Assembly: GCA_017508135.1 (NCBI GenBank)
Contig: JAFVZN010000099.1
Coordinates: forward strand, 1 to 35,721
From: Lentisphaeria bacterium
GTDB taxonomy: Bacteria; Verrucomicrobiota; Lentisphaeria; Victivallales; Victivallaceae
DNA: 35,721 nucleotides
Direction of reading: 5' to 3'
Below the pieces are notes generated by a model that saw only the letters and a program-made list of their open reading frames with translations, had not been told where the DNA came from and did not search any database. The position numbers were made by a program, and so were the translations under genes. Every line of letters begins with the position of its first letter. The stretch's first letter is position 1. Positions 24,167 through 32,389 of this stretch are shown one piece after another.

Positions 24167-26209
24167 TCAGTGCTCAAACTGTGTGTCGTGAAGTTTCCGG
24201 TAAACGCCGTCTTTCGCCAGCAGTTCGTCATGCGTACCGCACTCGACGATCTTCCCCCGGCTCATAACGATTATCATATCCGCGTGCTGGATCGTACTCA
24301 ACCGGTGGGCGATGGCAAAGACGGTCCGGTTGCCCATGACCCGGTTCAACGCATCCTGCACCAGACGTTCGGTAACGTTGTCCAGCGCGCTGGTAGCTTC
24401 ATCCAGAATCAATATCGGCGGATTCTTCAATATCGCCCGAGCGATGGCAATGCGCTGTTTTTCGCCGCCGGAAAGTTTGAATCCATTCTCTCCGACCACG
24501 GTATCATAACCTTCGGCATGGACGCCGCCGGTGATAAATTCGTGCGCATTGGCAAGTTTCGCCGCCGCAATAACATCATCCCGTTTTGCCTCCGGCGTAC
24601 CGTAGGCGATATTATCGGCGATCGAATCGTTGAACATCATCGGGTTCTGGTTCACCACGCCGATCTGCCGCCGCAATGATGCGATCGTATAATCCCGGAT
24701 ATCCCTGCCGTCGATCAGCACCTGACCGTCACTGACATCGTAGAAACGCGCGATCAAATTGGCGATGGTACTTTTTCCGGAACCGGTTTCACCGACCACC
24801 GCGACCATGCTTCCTTTGGGAATGGAAAAGCTCACGTTGTCGATAACAGTATGATCGTCATAACTGAAGGTGACGTTACGCACTTCAATACCGGAAGAAA
24901 ACTCTTTCAGCGGCACCGCATCCGCCTTTTCCGGCAGTTCCATATTGGTATCAAGCAGATCAAAAATCCGATCCGCCGCCGCCATGGATTGCTGGACTAT
25001 GGCGATGACCTTGGACAACTCCTTCAACGGCTGGTACGCCATCAGTGCCGGGGCAAACAGCGCCGTCAACTGCGTGACCGAAACTCCGGAACGGTAACTG
25101 TAAAAAAGAAATCCCATCGCCGCGATACCGATCAATATTTCGACCACGGGCGACACCAGAACGTGCAGACGCATTGCCCGCACCGTCTGACGGAAATATT
25201 TCCGGTTGACCAGACGGAAACGGTCAAGTTCGATTTCCTCGGTGTTATACGCTTTCACCACCCGGATACAGGAAAATGCTTCATGCATACGGGTCATAAC
25301 ATCGGCGATTCGCGCGTAACTCTTTCTGTAATATTTGCGGATGACCCGCCCCAACAACTGCATCGGGATCAGAAGCAGCGGCGGACCGATAAGCAGCATG
25401 GCGATCAATGAATAATTATCATACTCCCGGCAGGCGACGATGATCGCCGCCACACAGCCGATGATCTGCAGCGGAGCATTGGTCAAATCTTCCACGCTGT
25501 GTGTGATGGAATACTCCAGGGCGGCGGTATCATTCACCGCACGGCTTATCAACTGTCCGACATCATTTTTGCCGAAATATTTCAGCGATTGCCGCATCAG
25601 ACGGGAGAATATCTGCGCCCGCAGATCAGCAACCACCCGGCTGCCGACCCAGCGCGTACAGTAGGCATTGATGTAGCGCGCAAGATTCTTGAACACCCAT
25701 GCCAGAATGAACATCGCCACATACAGACCGAAAAGCTGCCACGCCACCTTTCCTTCCGGGCTGACCGCTTCAAAGGTAAACTCCCGCGGCCAGGTAACGT
25801 GGATAGTCGTTCCATCTATTGAGAACGGCAGATGCAGACTGCTTCCGATGCGGGAGGCAGTATTCAGCATCTTGTCCAGCTGCGGATCTTTGGATGCCGT
25901 TTCCGGGGTCATCGCCTTTTGAACGGCGGCGATCTTCTCCGCTTCTCCGGCACCGGAACTCTTTTCCAGCGCGGAAATCACCCGCCGGGCGGTGTCGCTG
26001 CCCTGAACAGATTCCTGCACTTTGACATCGACCACGCCGATCATCTGCGGAATGGTCAACAGCGACACGAATACCGATCCGCCGACCAGCATACCGGCGA
26101 TGATACCTGTCGCCAACCGCTTCCAATACGGGCGTACATAACCGAGAAGCCGCCAGTATCCGTAGCGGTTTCTCGTTTCAAGCTGACAAGTTTCGTCCTG
26201 ATGCCACAT
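24167..26209 (-). CDS. msbA: MsbA-like lipid/LPS exporter, ABC half-transporter
   Basis: Inner-membrane ATPase with fused membrane and ATP domains, most likely flipping lipid A-core or a related lipid. The 680-residue protein has a first helix at about 35-55, then a long charged stretch (residues about 60-150) before the next helix, longer than in E. coli MsbA (582 residues). The nucleotide domain carries Walker A GETGSGKST (473-481), LSGGEKQRIAIARAIL, PILILDEATSALD and the switch His in AIAHRLSTI. The ATG at 26209 lies 1 nt after the DegT stop; a TTG at 26224 overlaps the upstream gene. No ribosome site of its own is clear, which suggests re-initiation. The call over other lipid exporters is supported by the LPS neighbours. 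Confidence 0.83.
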   Translation of the reverse strand: MWHQDETCQLETRNRYGYWRLLGYVRPYWKRLATGIIAGMLVGGSVFVSLLTIPQMIGVVDVKVQESVQGSDTARRVISALEKSSGAGEAEKIAAVQKAMTPETASKDPQLDKMLNTASRIGSSLHLPFSIDGTTIHVTWPREFTFEAVSPEGKVAWQLFGLYVAMFILAWVFKNLARYINAYCTRWVGSRVVADLRAQIFSRLMRQSLKYFGKNDVGQLISRAVNDTAALEYSITHSVEDLTNAPLQIIGCVAAIIVACREYDNYSLIAMLLIGPPLLLIPMQLLGRVIRKYYRKSYARIADVMTRMHEAFSCIRVVKAYNTEEIELDRFRLVNRKYFRQTVRAMRLHVLVSPVVEILIGIAAMGFLFYSYRSGVSVTQLTALFAPALMAYQPLKELSKVIAIVQQSMAAADRIFDLLDTNMELPEKADAVPLKEFSSGIEVRNVTFSYDDHTVIDNVSFSIPKGSMVAVVGETGSGKSTIANLIARFYDVSDGQVLIDGRDIRDYTIASLRRQIGVVNQNPMMFNDSIADNIAYGTPEAKRDDVIAAAKLANAHEFITGGVHAEGYDTVVGENGFKLSGGEKQRIAIARAILKNPPILILDEATSALDNVTERLVQDALNRVMGNRTVFAIAHRLSTIQHADMIIVMSRGKIVECGTHDELLAKDGVYRKLHDTQFEH

Positions 26210-26210
26210 C

Positions 26211-27335
26211 TTATTTTGCAGCAAACGCCTTGATAGTGTCTACGACATAAGAAAGCTGATCGGCGGAGAGTTCGCCGAATATCGGCAGAGCCAGAACTTC
26301 GGAAGTGGCCTTTTCACATTCCGGATAGTCACCGGCCTTGCCGCCCAGTTCCTTGAAGCACTCCTGCAAGTGCAGTGACAGGGGATAATAGACCGCACAA
26401 CCGACGCCGTTATCCAGAAGGTGCTGGCGCAGCGCATCGCGCTTGCCGCCGGCGACACGGATGCAGAACTGATTGTAGATGTGACGGACCGGATATGCCG
26501 CTTCCTGCGGCAGCGTGATCAGATCGCTGATGTTGGCGGCACCGAAAAGCTCACGGTAGATCGCCGCATTGCGCTGACGGGCAACGCTCCAATCATCCAG
26601 ACTGCGCAGTTTGATGGACAAAATCGCCGCCTGCAACGCATCCAGACGGAAGTTTCCGCCGACATATTCGTGGATATAGGTCTTGCTCTGACCGTGGTTA
26701 CGGTAGACCTTGAGCAGTGCTTCACGTTCCGGAGTATCACATCTGACCGCACCGCCGTCGCCGAAACAGCCGAGGTTCTTGCTGGGGAAGAAGCTGAACG
26801 CGCCGTATTCAGCAAAAGTACCGACCCGTTTGCCCTTGTATTCGGCACCGATAGCCTGACACGCATCTTCGATGATGAAGAGGTTGTTTTCACGGGCGAT
26901 CTTCACGATCGGATCCATATCCGCCGCCTGACCGAACAAATGCACCGGAATGATACCGCGGGTGCGCGGAGTGATTTTTTCAGCGATCTTCGCGGGATCG
27001 ATGTTGAAGGTAACAGGGTCGATATCGGCAAAGACCGGAGTGGCTCCGGCACGGACAATGGCACCGACCGTGGCGAAGAAGGTAAAGGGAGAGGTGATGA
27101 TCTCATCGCCCGGTTTGATCTTTTCAGCCATCAACGCGATCAACAGCGCATCGGAACCGCTGGTGACACCGACCGCACCACCGCTCTTGCAGTATGCGGC
27201 AAGCTCCTTCTCAAAAGCTTCAACTCTGGGGCCGAGGATGAAATACTGGCTGTCGCAGATCTCAGAAACGACAGAAAGGATTTCAGATTTCAGGGGCGCG
27301 TACTGCGCTTTGAGGTCGAGCACAGGTACCTGCAT
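26211..27335 (-). CDS. DegT/DnrJ/EryC1/StrS-family PLP aminotransferase (possible GnnB-type)
   Basis: Transfers an amino group to a keto-sugar nucleotide. The 374 residues open with QVPVLDLKAQYAPLKSEIL, then VGVTSGSDALLIALMA, SPFTFFATVGAI, EDACQAIGAEYKG, and the PLP-lysine motif SFFPSKNLGCFGDGGA with Lys186. The later block YNQFCIRVAGGKRDALRQHL is typical for this family. The start at 27335 has TTTGGAGA 8 nt upstream; the in-frame TTG at 27350 is less likely. Promoter at 27420-27448. It is followed directly by msbA, which suggests the amino sugar goes into the envelope lipid. A Gfo/Idh dehydrogenase lies about 5 kb away in the same orientation and could supply the 3-keto substrate. Confidence 0.85.
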   Translation of the reverse strand: MQVPVLDLKAQYAPLKSEILSVVSEICDSQYFILGPRVEAFEKELAAYCKSGGAVGVTSGSDALLIALMAEKIKPGDEIITSPFTFFATVGAIVRAGATPVFADIDPVTFNIDPAKIAEKITPRTRGIIPVHLFGQAADMDPIVKIARENNLFIIEDACQAIGAEYKGKRVGTFAEYGAFSFFPSKNLGCFGDGGAVRCDTPEREALLKVYRNHGQSKTYIHEYVGGNFRLDALQAAILSIKLRSLDDWSVARQRNAAIYRELFGAANISDLITLPQEAAYPVRHIYNQFCIRVAGGKRDALRQHLLDNGVGCAVYYPLSLHLQECFKELGGKAGDYPECEKATSEVLALPIFGELSADQLSYVVDTIKAFAAK

Positions 27336-27419
27336 TTTTATAATCTCCAAAAATATTGATTTTAATAGTTTCAGTCCATGTCGGCATCCTTCCTGAAAGG
27401 ATACAACACAAACTTACTT

Positions 27420-27462
27420 AATATATCACCGGAACTACTGATTTACAAATATTTCCGGCGAT
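27420..27462 (-). promoter_or_regulatory. Promoter of DegT-msbA-murC inside an inverted repeat
   Basis: On the minus strand, TTGTAA (27448-27443) and TATATT (27425-27420) are 17 bp apart, giving a leader of about 80 nt. The repeat arms ATCACCGGAA (27425-27434) and TTCCGGCGAT (27453-27462), with one G-T mismatch, enclose the -35 element. They could be an operator. The same hairpin lies just after the rodZ-like stop but lacks a T tract. Confidence 0.6.
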
Positions 27463-27479
27463 TTATCCTGAATTTAACG

Positions 27480-28187
27480 TCAGCGTCTGCCTCCGGGCAG
27501 CGGATTATCGAGCTGCAGCTTCGCTTCCGGCTGCAGCTCAACGATCACATTTTCGTCAAAAGAGACCTGATCGCGCCCGTCATTGCCCCGCAAATATGAG
27601 ACCAGCAAAATCGCACCGAATACCCCCAGCGCGATCACCACGATGGCGATAATGGAGAAAATCGCGATCTCAAACCGCCGGATGATACGCCGGTTTTCTC
27701 CGGATTCATCGGCGAAACAGGTTCCGGTATAGCTCTCCGGGCGTTCACACTGAATATCGCTCCACGGAGCAACGATCTGTTCTTCATCCTCTTTTGACAG
27801 ATTGTACAATTCGCACAACCGCCGCAAATATGCCAGAGTGTATACCGCTTGCGGCAGCTCTTCAAAACGCCCGGCTTCGAGAGATTGGATATACATCGCG
27901 CGGATCTTGGTTATCTCCTCCACATCCGCCGGGGTCATTCCCATCCGGCACCGCGCCTCCTCCAGCATCCGGGCGGACTCAAGTTTATCCAGCTCCTCAT
28001 CATCTGCCGCGCGCCGGGAACGTTTGCGCGACGGAGCGCGCCGGAGCGTTGTCACGGGAACTTCTTCAAAATCTTCTTCGCCGGAAGCACTGTCATTATC
28101 AAAATCTTCCTGTGCCTCTCCGGCGAACAAATCGTCAGCATCATCGGTCCGTTTGCCGGATTTTATCCGGTTTCCCAAATCAAGCAT
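27480..28187 (-). CDS. RodZ-like HTH membrane protein
   Basis: Probably links the cell-shape or division machinery to the membrane. The 235 residues have an acidic, disordered N-terminus (1-70) with a basic patch RRAPSRKRSRR, a RodZ-type helix-turn-helix (73-130, with MLEEARCRMGMTPADVEEIT and SLEAGRFEELPQAVYTLAYL), a linker, one membrane helix at 173-198, and only about 37 residues outside. Classical RodZ has the HTH first and a longer periplasmic domain. The ATG has GGAG 10 nt upstream and is 5 nt after the ftsK stop, so the two are cotranslated. It is followed by the DegT promoter region. Confidence 0.7.
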   Translation of the reverse strand: MLDLGNRIKSGKRTDDADDLFAGEAQEDFDNDSASGEEDFEEVPVTTLRRAPSRKRSRRAADDEELDKLESARMLEEARCRMGMTPADVEEITKIRAMYIQSLEAGRFEELPQAVYTLAYLRRLCELYNLSKEDEEQIVAPWSDIQCERPESYTGTCFADESGENRRIIRRFEIAIFSIIAIVVIALGVFGAILLVSYLRGNDGRDQVSFDENVIVELQPEAKLQLDNPLPGGRR

Positions 28188-28192
28188 CTTGT

Positions 28193-30871
28193 TTATTCTC
28201 CTATATCAATTCCATCAAAAACCAGAATATCCCGCTTGTTGCCGCTGCCGGACGGAGGTCCGACAATGCCGCGTTCCTCCATCTGATCGACGATCTCTGC
28301 GGCGCGGTTGTAACCGATCTTCAAGCGACGCTGCAAGTAACTGGTACTGGCTTTGCGGTCGAGGATCACAACCTCCAGTGCCCGCCGGAAAGTATCATCA
28401 TCATCCGGTCGCATATACTTCTTTATCAGCGGCGCGATATCGGCGCGGTCATCATTGTCGATAGCTTCGTACTCTTCATCGATATCCTCATCGGTACCAT
28501 CATCGGGTTCAGTCAACACATTATCGTTGAAACGCTGCGGCGCCTGTTCCGAAATAAACTGAACGACTTTCTTTATGTCCTCATCCTTCACCCACGCGCC
28601 CTGCACACGTTCGATCTCCATACTGGAACTGGTCATCACCAGCATATCGCCCATACCGAGCAGTTTTTCGGCACCCGGGGTATCCAACACCACGCGGCTG
28701 TCCACCAGACTGCGCACCTGGAAACACAACCGGGTGGGCAAATTGGCTTTGATAACACCGGTGATGATGTTGGTCGAAGGCCGCTGGGTGGCAACGATGA
28801 TATGGATACCTGCCGCACGTCCTTTCTGGGCGATACGGGTGATATTGGTCTCCACATCCTTTTTCGCTTCGGTCATCATCAAATCGGCAAGTTCGTCCAG
28901 AATAATGACCAGCAGCGGCATCTTGTCAGGGATCGGATGACCGTCTTTATCGAACTCCGGTTCAGCCGAAAGCGGGCGGCTGTTGAACTCCGACAGCTTT
29001 TTGACTCCGACCTGCGCCAGCACATGATAGCGGCGATCCATTTCGTTTGCCGCCCAACGCAACGCGATGGGAACTTTGGAGGAATCGTTGATTATCGGAG
29101 TGAGCAGATGCGGAAGTTTTTTGTAGGCATCGAACTCCACGATCTTCGGGTCGACCATTATCAATCTCAGCTCGTCCGGACGGAAACGGAACAGCATACT
29201 CATAATAAGCGAGTTGGAACACACGCTCTTACCGGTACCGGTGGCACCGGCGACCAGCATGTGCGGAGCTTTGGCAAGATCAAGGATAACCGGCTTGCCG
29301 GAAACGTTTTTACCCAGCGCGAGGGGGATCTCGGCTTTGCCGTGCTTCCACTCTTCACTCTCCATCACCGAGCGCATAAAGACCGCTTCCGGGCGGGTGT
29401 TGGAAACTTCGATACCGACCACCGATCGTCCGGGGATCGGAGCGAGTACACGGATGCTGGTGGCGGCAAGTGCCATACGGATATTATCCTGGATCTGCTC
29501 AACTTTCTTGACATTGATACCCGGATCGAGGGTGATCTCGTAACGGGTGACGCGCGGTCCTGAAACAAAACCGGTCACTCTTCCGGCGATACCGAAATCA
29601 TCGAGCGTTTGCTGTATCTTATTGGAAGCAAGGTCGATCGCATCACTGTTTTCGCCCATGACGTTGGTTCCCTGCGCGAGCATGGTAATGGGCGGCAGCA
29701 CAAACTCTCCGACTTCGCCGCGCAATTTTTCGCCCTGCCGGACCACTTTGGTACTGACCTCCGGGGTTTCCGGCACTGCGGCAGCTGCCGGAGAGGAAAC
29801 TGCAACAGTCATATTGCCGGGATCTCTTTTTTCTGCGGCAGAAGCGATTTCCTCTCCGTTCTCTTCCTCATCTTCATCGTCATCGTCAAAGAGTTCCATT
29901 TTGTGTTTCTTTTCAGAAAATCCTGCCGGTTCCTCTCCGTCAGTCTCATCGTCATTCTCCTCATCCAGACGGAAAATATCTCTCAACCGGGACAAACGTT
30001 TACCTTTTTCCGGCTTCTCTTCCTCATCTTCACCGGCATCATCATCGTCCACTTTCAAACGGCGGTGTCTGGAGGGAACGGGTTCTTCCTCCTCCTCCTC
30101 TTCATCATCACCGTCATCAACTTCTTCGTCGTCACGCTCACCCTTATGCCGACGGCGTTTCCACCGGGCAAAGAGGGAATTGTCTTCCTCCTCTTCATCT
30201 CCGTCGGCATCATCATCGTCATCGTAACGCTCATCATCCTCATCATTCCGGCTGCCCAGCATCCACTGGCGCACCACGCCGTACCAGTCGGAGATATACA
30301 CGACCGTGATACCGGCTACCGCCAGCACCCAGCCCAAAACCATGGTGCCGATAACGCCGATGGTTCCGCTCAAAATCCCCGCCGAACCGCCTTCCACCGG
30401 CGGAGCCGCCAGAAATTGCCCGATAACACCTCCGGGAATGGAGAAATCCGGAACATCCATCCGTCCCAGATTGAGATTCGCCGCCACCGGCGTGAAAATA
30501 ACCGGTTCCAAACCGAAGAGGAGCAGCACCCCCGCCCAGATCAACAAAGTTCCGTAAATAAAACTTTTGCTCTTTCCCGGCGATGCCATAAACAACCGGA
30601 TGGAACGGAGCAGGAGCATAAAGGCAACAACGTAACTGCTCAATCCGAAGTTCACCAGCATATACCAGCTGAACTTGGCTCCGACCGGTCCGATCCAGTT
30701 TTCCGGAAGAGCATTGACCCCGCCATAGATGATATTGGCATCTTCGGGGGAATAGGTCAGCAGTGCCAGCAGTACAAACACGGCAAGCAGAAACAGCACA
30801 ATATAACGGAGTTTGAACTCTGCGGAATCGTGCTTGTCAGAATCGTCTTCTTTTCTTGCTCGTATGCTCAC
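28193..30871 (-). CDS. ftsK: DNA translocase FtsK
   Basis: Septum-anchored motor that pumps chromosomal DNA during division. The 892-residue protein has four N-terminal membrane helices (about 22-40, 70-92, 105-125, 165-192), then a highly acidic linker (207-350) rich in Asp and Glu with basic patches. The motor domain follows, with Walker A GATGTGKS (542-549) and IILDELADLMMTEAKKD, and the C-terminal gamma winged helix with YLQRRLKIGYNRAAEIVDQM and GIVGPPSGSGNKRDIL. Start is GTG at 30871 with weak GAAG upstream; no ATG candidate is better. Promoter at 30919-30947. The rodZ-like gene follows by 5 nt. Confidence 0.94.
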   Translation of the reverse strand: MSIRARKEDDSDKHDSAEFKLRYIVLFLLAVFVLLALLTYSPEDANIIYGGVNALPENWIGPVGAKFSWYMLVNFGLSSYVVAFMLLLRSIRLFMASPGKSKSFIYGTLLIWAGVLLLFGLEPVIFTPVAANLNLGRMDVPDFSIPGGVIGQFLAAPPVEGGSAGILSGTIGVIGTMVLGWVLAVAGITVVYISDWYGVVRQWMLGSRNDEDDERYDDDDDADGDEEEEDNSLFARWKRRRHKGERDDEEVDDGDDEEEEEEEPVPSRHRRLKVDDDDAGEDEEEKPEKGKRLSRLRDIFRLDEENDDETDGEEPAGFSEKKHKMELFDDDDEDEEENGEEIASAAEKRDPGNMTVAVSSPAAAAVPETPEVSTKVVRQGEKLRGEVGEFVLPPITMLAQGTNVMGENSDAIDLASNKIQQTLDDFGIAGRVTGFVSGPRVTRYEITLDPGINVKKVEQIQDNIRMALAATSIRVLAPIPGRSVVGIEVSNTRPEAVFMRSVMESEEWKHGKAEIPLALGKNVSGKPVILDLAKAPHMLVAGATGTGKSVCSNSLIMSMLFRFRPDELRLIMVDPKIVEFDAYKKLPHLLTPIINDSSKVPIALRWAANEMDRRYHVLAQVGVKKLSEFNSRPLSAEPEFDKDGHPIPDKMPLLVIILDELADLMMTEAKKDVETNITRIAQKGRAAGIHIIVATQRPSTNIITGVIKANLPTRLCFQVRSLVDSRVVLDTPGAEKLLGMGDMLVMTSSSMEIERVQGAWVKDEDIKKVVQFISEQAPQRFNDNVLTEPDDGTDEDIDEEYEAIDNDDRADIAPLIKKYMRPDDDDTFRRALEVVILDRKASTSYLQRRLKIGYNRAAEIVDQMEERGIVGPPSGSGNKRDILVFDGIDIGE

Positions 30872-30918
30872 CGGAACTTCGCTTTCTGATTTGTATCACT
30901 TCAACTTTTCAACAGGGT

Positions 30919-30947
30919 AATATAACGCATGAAAGTTGCGATTGCAA
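30919..30947 (-). promoter_or_regulatory. Promoter of ftsK-rodZ-like
   Basis: On the minus strand, TTGCAA (30947-30942) and TATATT (30924-30919) are separated by 17 bp, in the 85-bp gap between gmhB and ftsK. Predicted start about 30912, leader about 40 nt. Confidence 0.6.
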
Positions 30948-30956
30948 GCGGTGTTT

Positions 30957-31511
30957 TCATATTTTTCCGATGGTTTTGGCAACCGCTTCATACAAATCTC
31001 CGGCAACCGGAAAATTTTCCTGTTCCGCCATCTCCGCGTGATTGACACCATACCCGCTTTTCACCAGTACACTGAACCGGCATCCGGCGTTCCGTCCGGC
31101 ATAAAGATCGGAGATCCGGTCGCCGACCATCACCGAATTTTCAACGTCGATATCCAATGCCGCTGCCGCCTGCTGCAACATTCCCGGCTGCGGTTTGCGG
31201 CACGGACACTCTCCGGTAAATTTTTCATGATGCGGGCAATAGTAAAACGCATCCACGGTACAATCACTGCCCTGCTCCAGCAGCAATTTCTGGATACGTA
31301 CATGAACGCTCATCATCTCTGTCACAGAGTACATTCCCCGCGCGATCCCCGCCTGATTGGTCACGACCACTGCCAGAAATCCCGCCAGATGGATGGCGCG
31401 TATCGCCTCGGCGCACCGGGGTATGATCTCCGTTTTATCCGGTTCACACAAATAGGAAACTTCCACGTTCAAGGTTCCGTCACGGTCGATAAAATATGCC
31501 TTTTTCACCAC
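30957..31511 (-). CDS. gmhB: D-glycero-D-manno-heptose-1,7-bisphosphate 7-phosphatase
   Basis: HAD-family phosphatase that makes heptose-1-phosphate for LPS core. The 184 residues carry the nucleophile motif FIDRDGTLN (Asp9, Asp11), VVTNQAGIARG, the zinc loop CPHHEKFTGECPCRKPQPGM, and the last HAD motif VGDRISDLYAGRNAG. The zinc loop marks GmhB over other HAD enzymes. Two in-frame GTG starts at 31511 and 31508 share AGGAGG (31523-31518); I give the upstream one. The start overlaps the ispE stop, so the two are cotranslated. Presence suggests heptose-containing LPS. Confidence 0.88.
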   Translation of the reverse strand: MVKKAYFIDRDGTLNVEVSYLCEPDKTEIIPRCAEAIRAIHLAGFLAVVVTNQAGIARGMYSVTEMMSVHVRIQKLLLEQGSDCTVDAFYYCPHHEKFTGECPCRKPQPGMLQQAAAALDIDVENSVMVGDRISDLYAGRNAGCRFSVLVKSGYGVNHAEMAEQENFPVAGDLYEAVAKTIGKI

Positions 31512-32389
31512 TCTTTTCCTCCTGTAAAAATCCGGGTATAGGGATTGCCCGACTTACTCTTCCGCAATCCGGCGGCGGCGGCGGATGCCGTTTCCGTATC
31601 GGGGAAGAGGGCAAAGAGCGACGAGCCGCTTCCGGATATCTGCACACACCACGCCCCGCTTTTCATCAGCGCATCCCGGATGATACCGGCAAGCGGGAAC
31701 TTTTCCCAAACCGCAAAAGCGAGATCGTTGCGCACCAGATATTCCCAATCCGCCCGCTCCGGATGAGCGAACGCCGTCCGGTAATCCTCCGCAGTCACTC
31801 CGTCGTCAGGAAAAATATTCTCCTGTGCCAACGCCTGATACGCCCAGCGCGCACTGATGGGAAATCCGGGAAAGACGATCAGAATTTCCGGCATATTCTC
31901 CGGCAGGACAAACTCTTCCAGCTTCTCCCCGATGCCGCGCGCCCGCATGGGGCGGTCCTTGAGAAAAAACGGCACATCGGCACCGAGTTCGAGTGCGATT
32001 TCAGCAAGCTTTTCTTCCGGCAATGCCCGGTAACGGCGGTCAAGCAGCCGGAGTACAGCTGCGGCATCGGCACTGCCGCCGCCCAATCCGGCGGCGACCG
32101 GAACCGTTTTTTTGAGTTCGATATGCCACCTGGGGGAAATACCGGCGGCAAAAGCATAGCTCAACGCCGCCTTTACTGCCAGGTTGTTTTCTGCCGGACA
32201 ATCAGGGAACTCCGGAGAGGAAAAGGATACTCCGGCATCCTCCTGCTCTCTTATAACAATATCGTCCGCCGGAAACGGCAACGGTAAAAATATGGTATCC
32301 AGTTCGTGATAACCATCGCACCGTTTCCGGGTGACTTTCAGCCGCAAATTTATTTTGCAGCTGCAGGAAATCGCTTCAACGAAACTCAT
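31505..32389 (-). CDS. ispE: 4-diphosphocytidyl-2-C-methyl-D-erythritol kinase IspE
   Basis: GHMP kinase of the MEP route to isoprenoids, phosphorylating CDP-methylerythritol. The 294 residues have the Lys12 region SCKINLRLKVTRKRCDGYHEL, the ATP loop PVAAGLGGGSADAAA (97-111), LGADVPFFL, and the C-terminal ISGSGSSLFALF. The start ATG overlaps the stop of the Gfo/Idh gene (ATGA). The stop overlaps the gmhB start, so three genes are coupled. This placement with sugar genes is not typical. Confidence 0.92.
   Translation of the reverse strand: MSFVEAISCSCKINLRLKVTRKRCDGYHELDTIFLPLPFPADDIVIREQEDAGVSFSSPEFPDCPAENNLAVKAALSYAFAAGISPRWHIELKKTVPVAAGLGGGSADAAAVLRLLDRRYRALPEEKLAEIALELGADVPFFLKDRPMRARGIGEKLEEFVLPENMPEILIVFPGFPISARWAYQALAQENIFPDDGVTAEDYRTAFAHPERADWEYLVRNDLAFAVWEKFPLAGIIRDALMKSGAWCVQISGSGSSLFALFPDTETASAAAAGLRKSKSGNPYTRIFTGGKEW

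Noticed and set aside
29840..30260. Simple-sequence-like DNA (runs of tcatc, tcctc, tcgtc)
   Set aside because: It encodes the Asp/Glu-rich linker of FtsK in frame; not a separate repeat locus.
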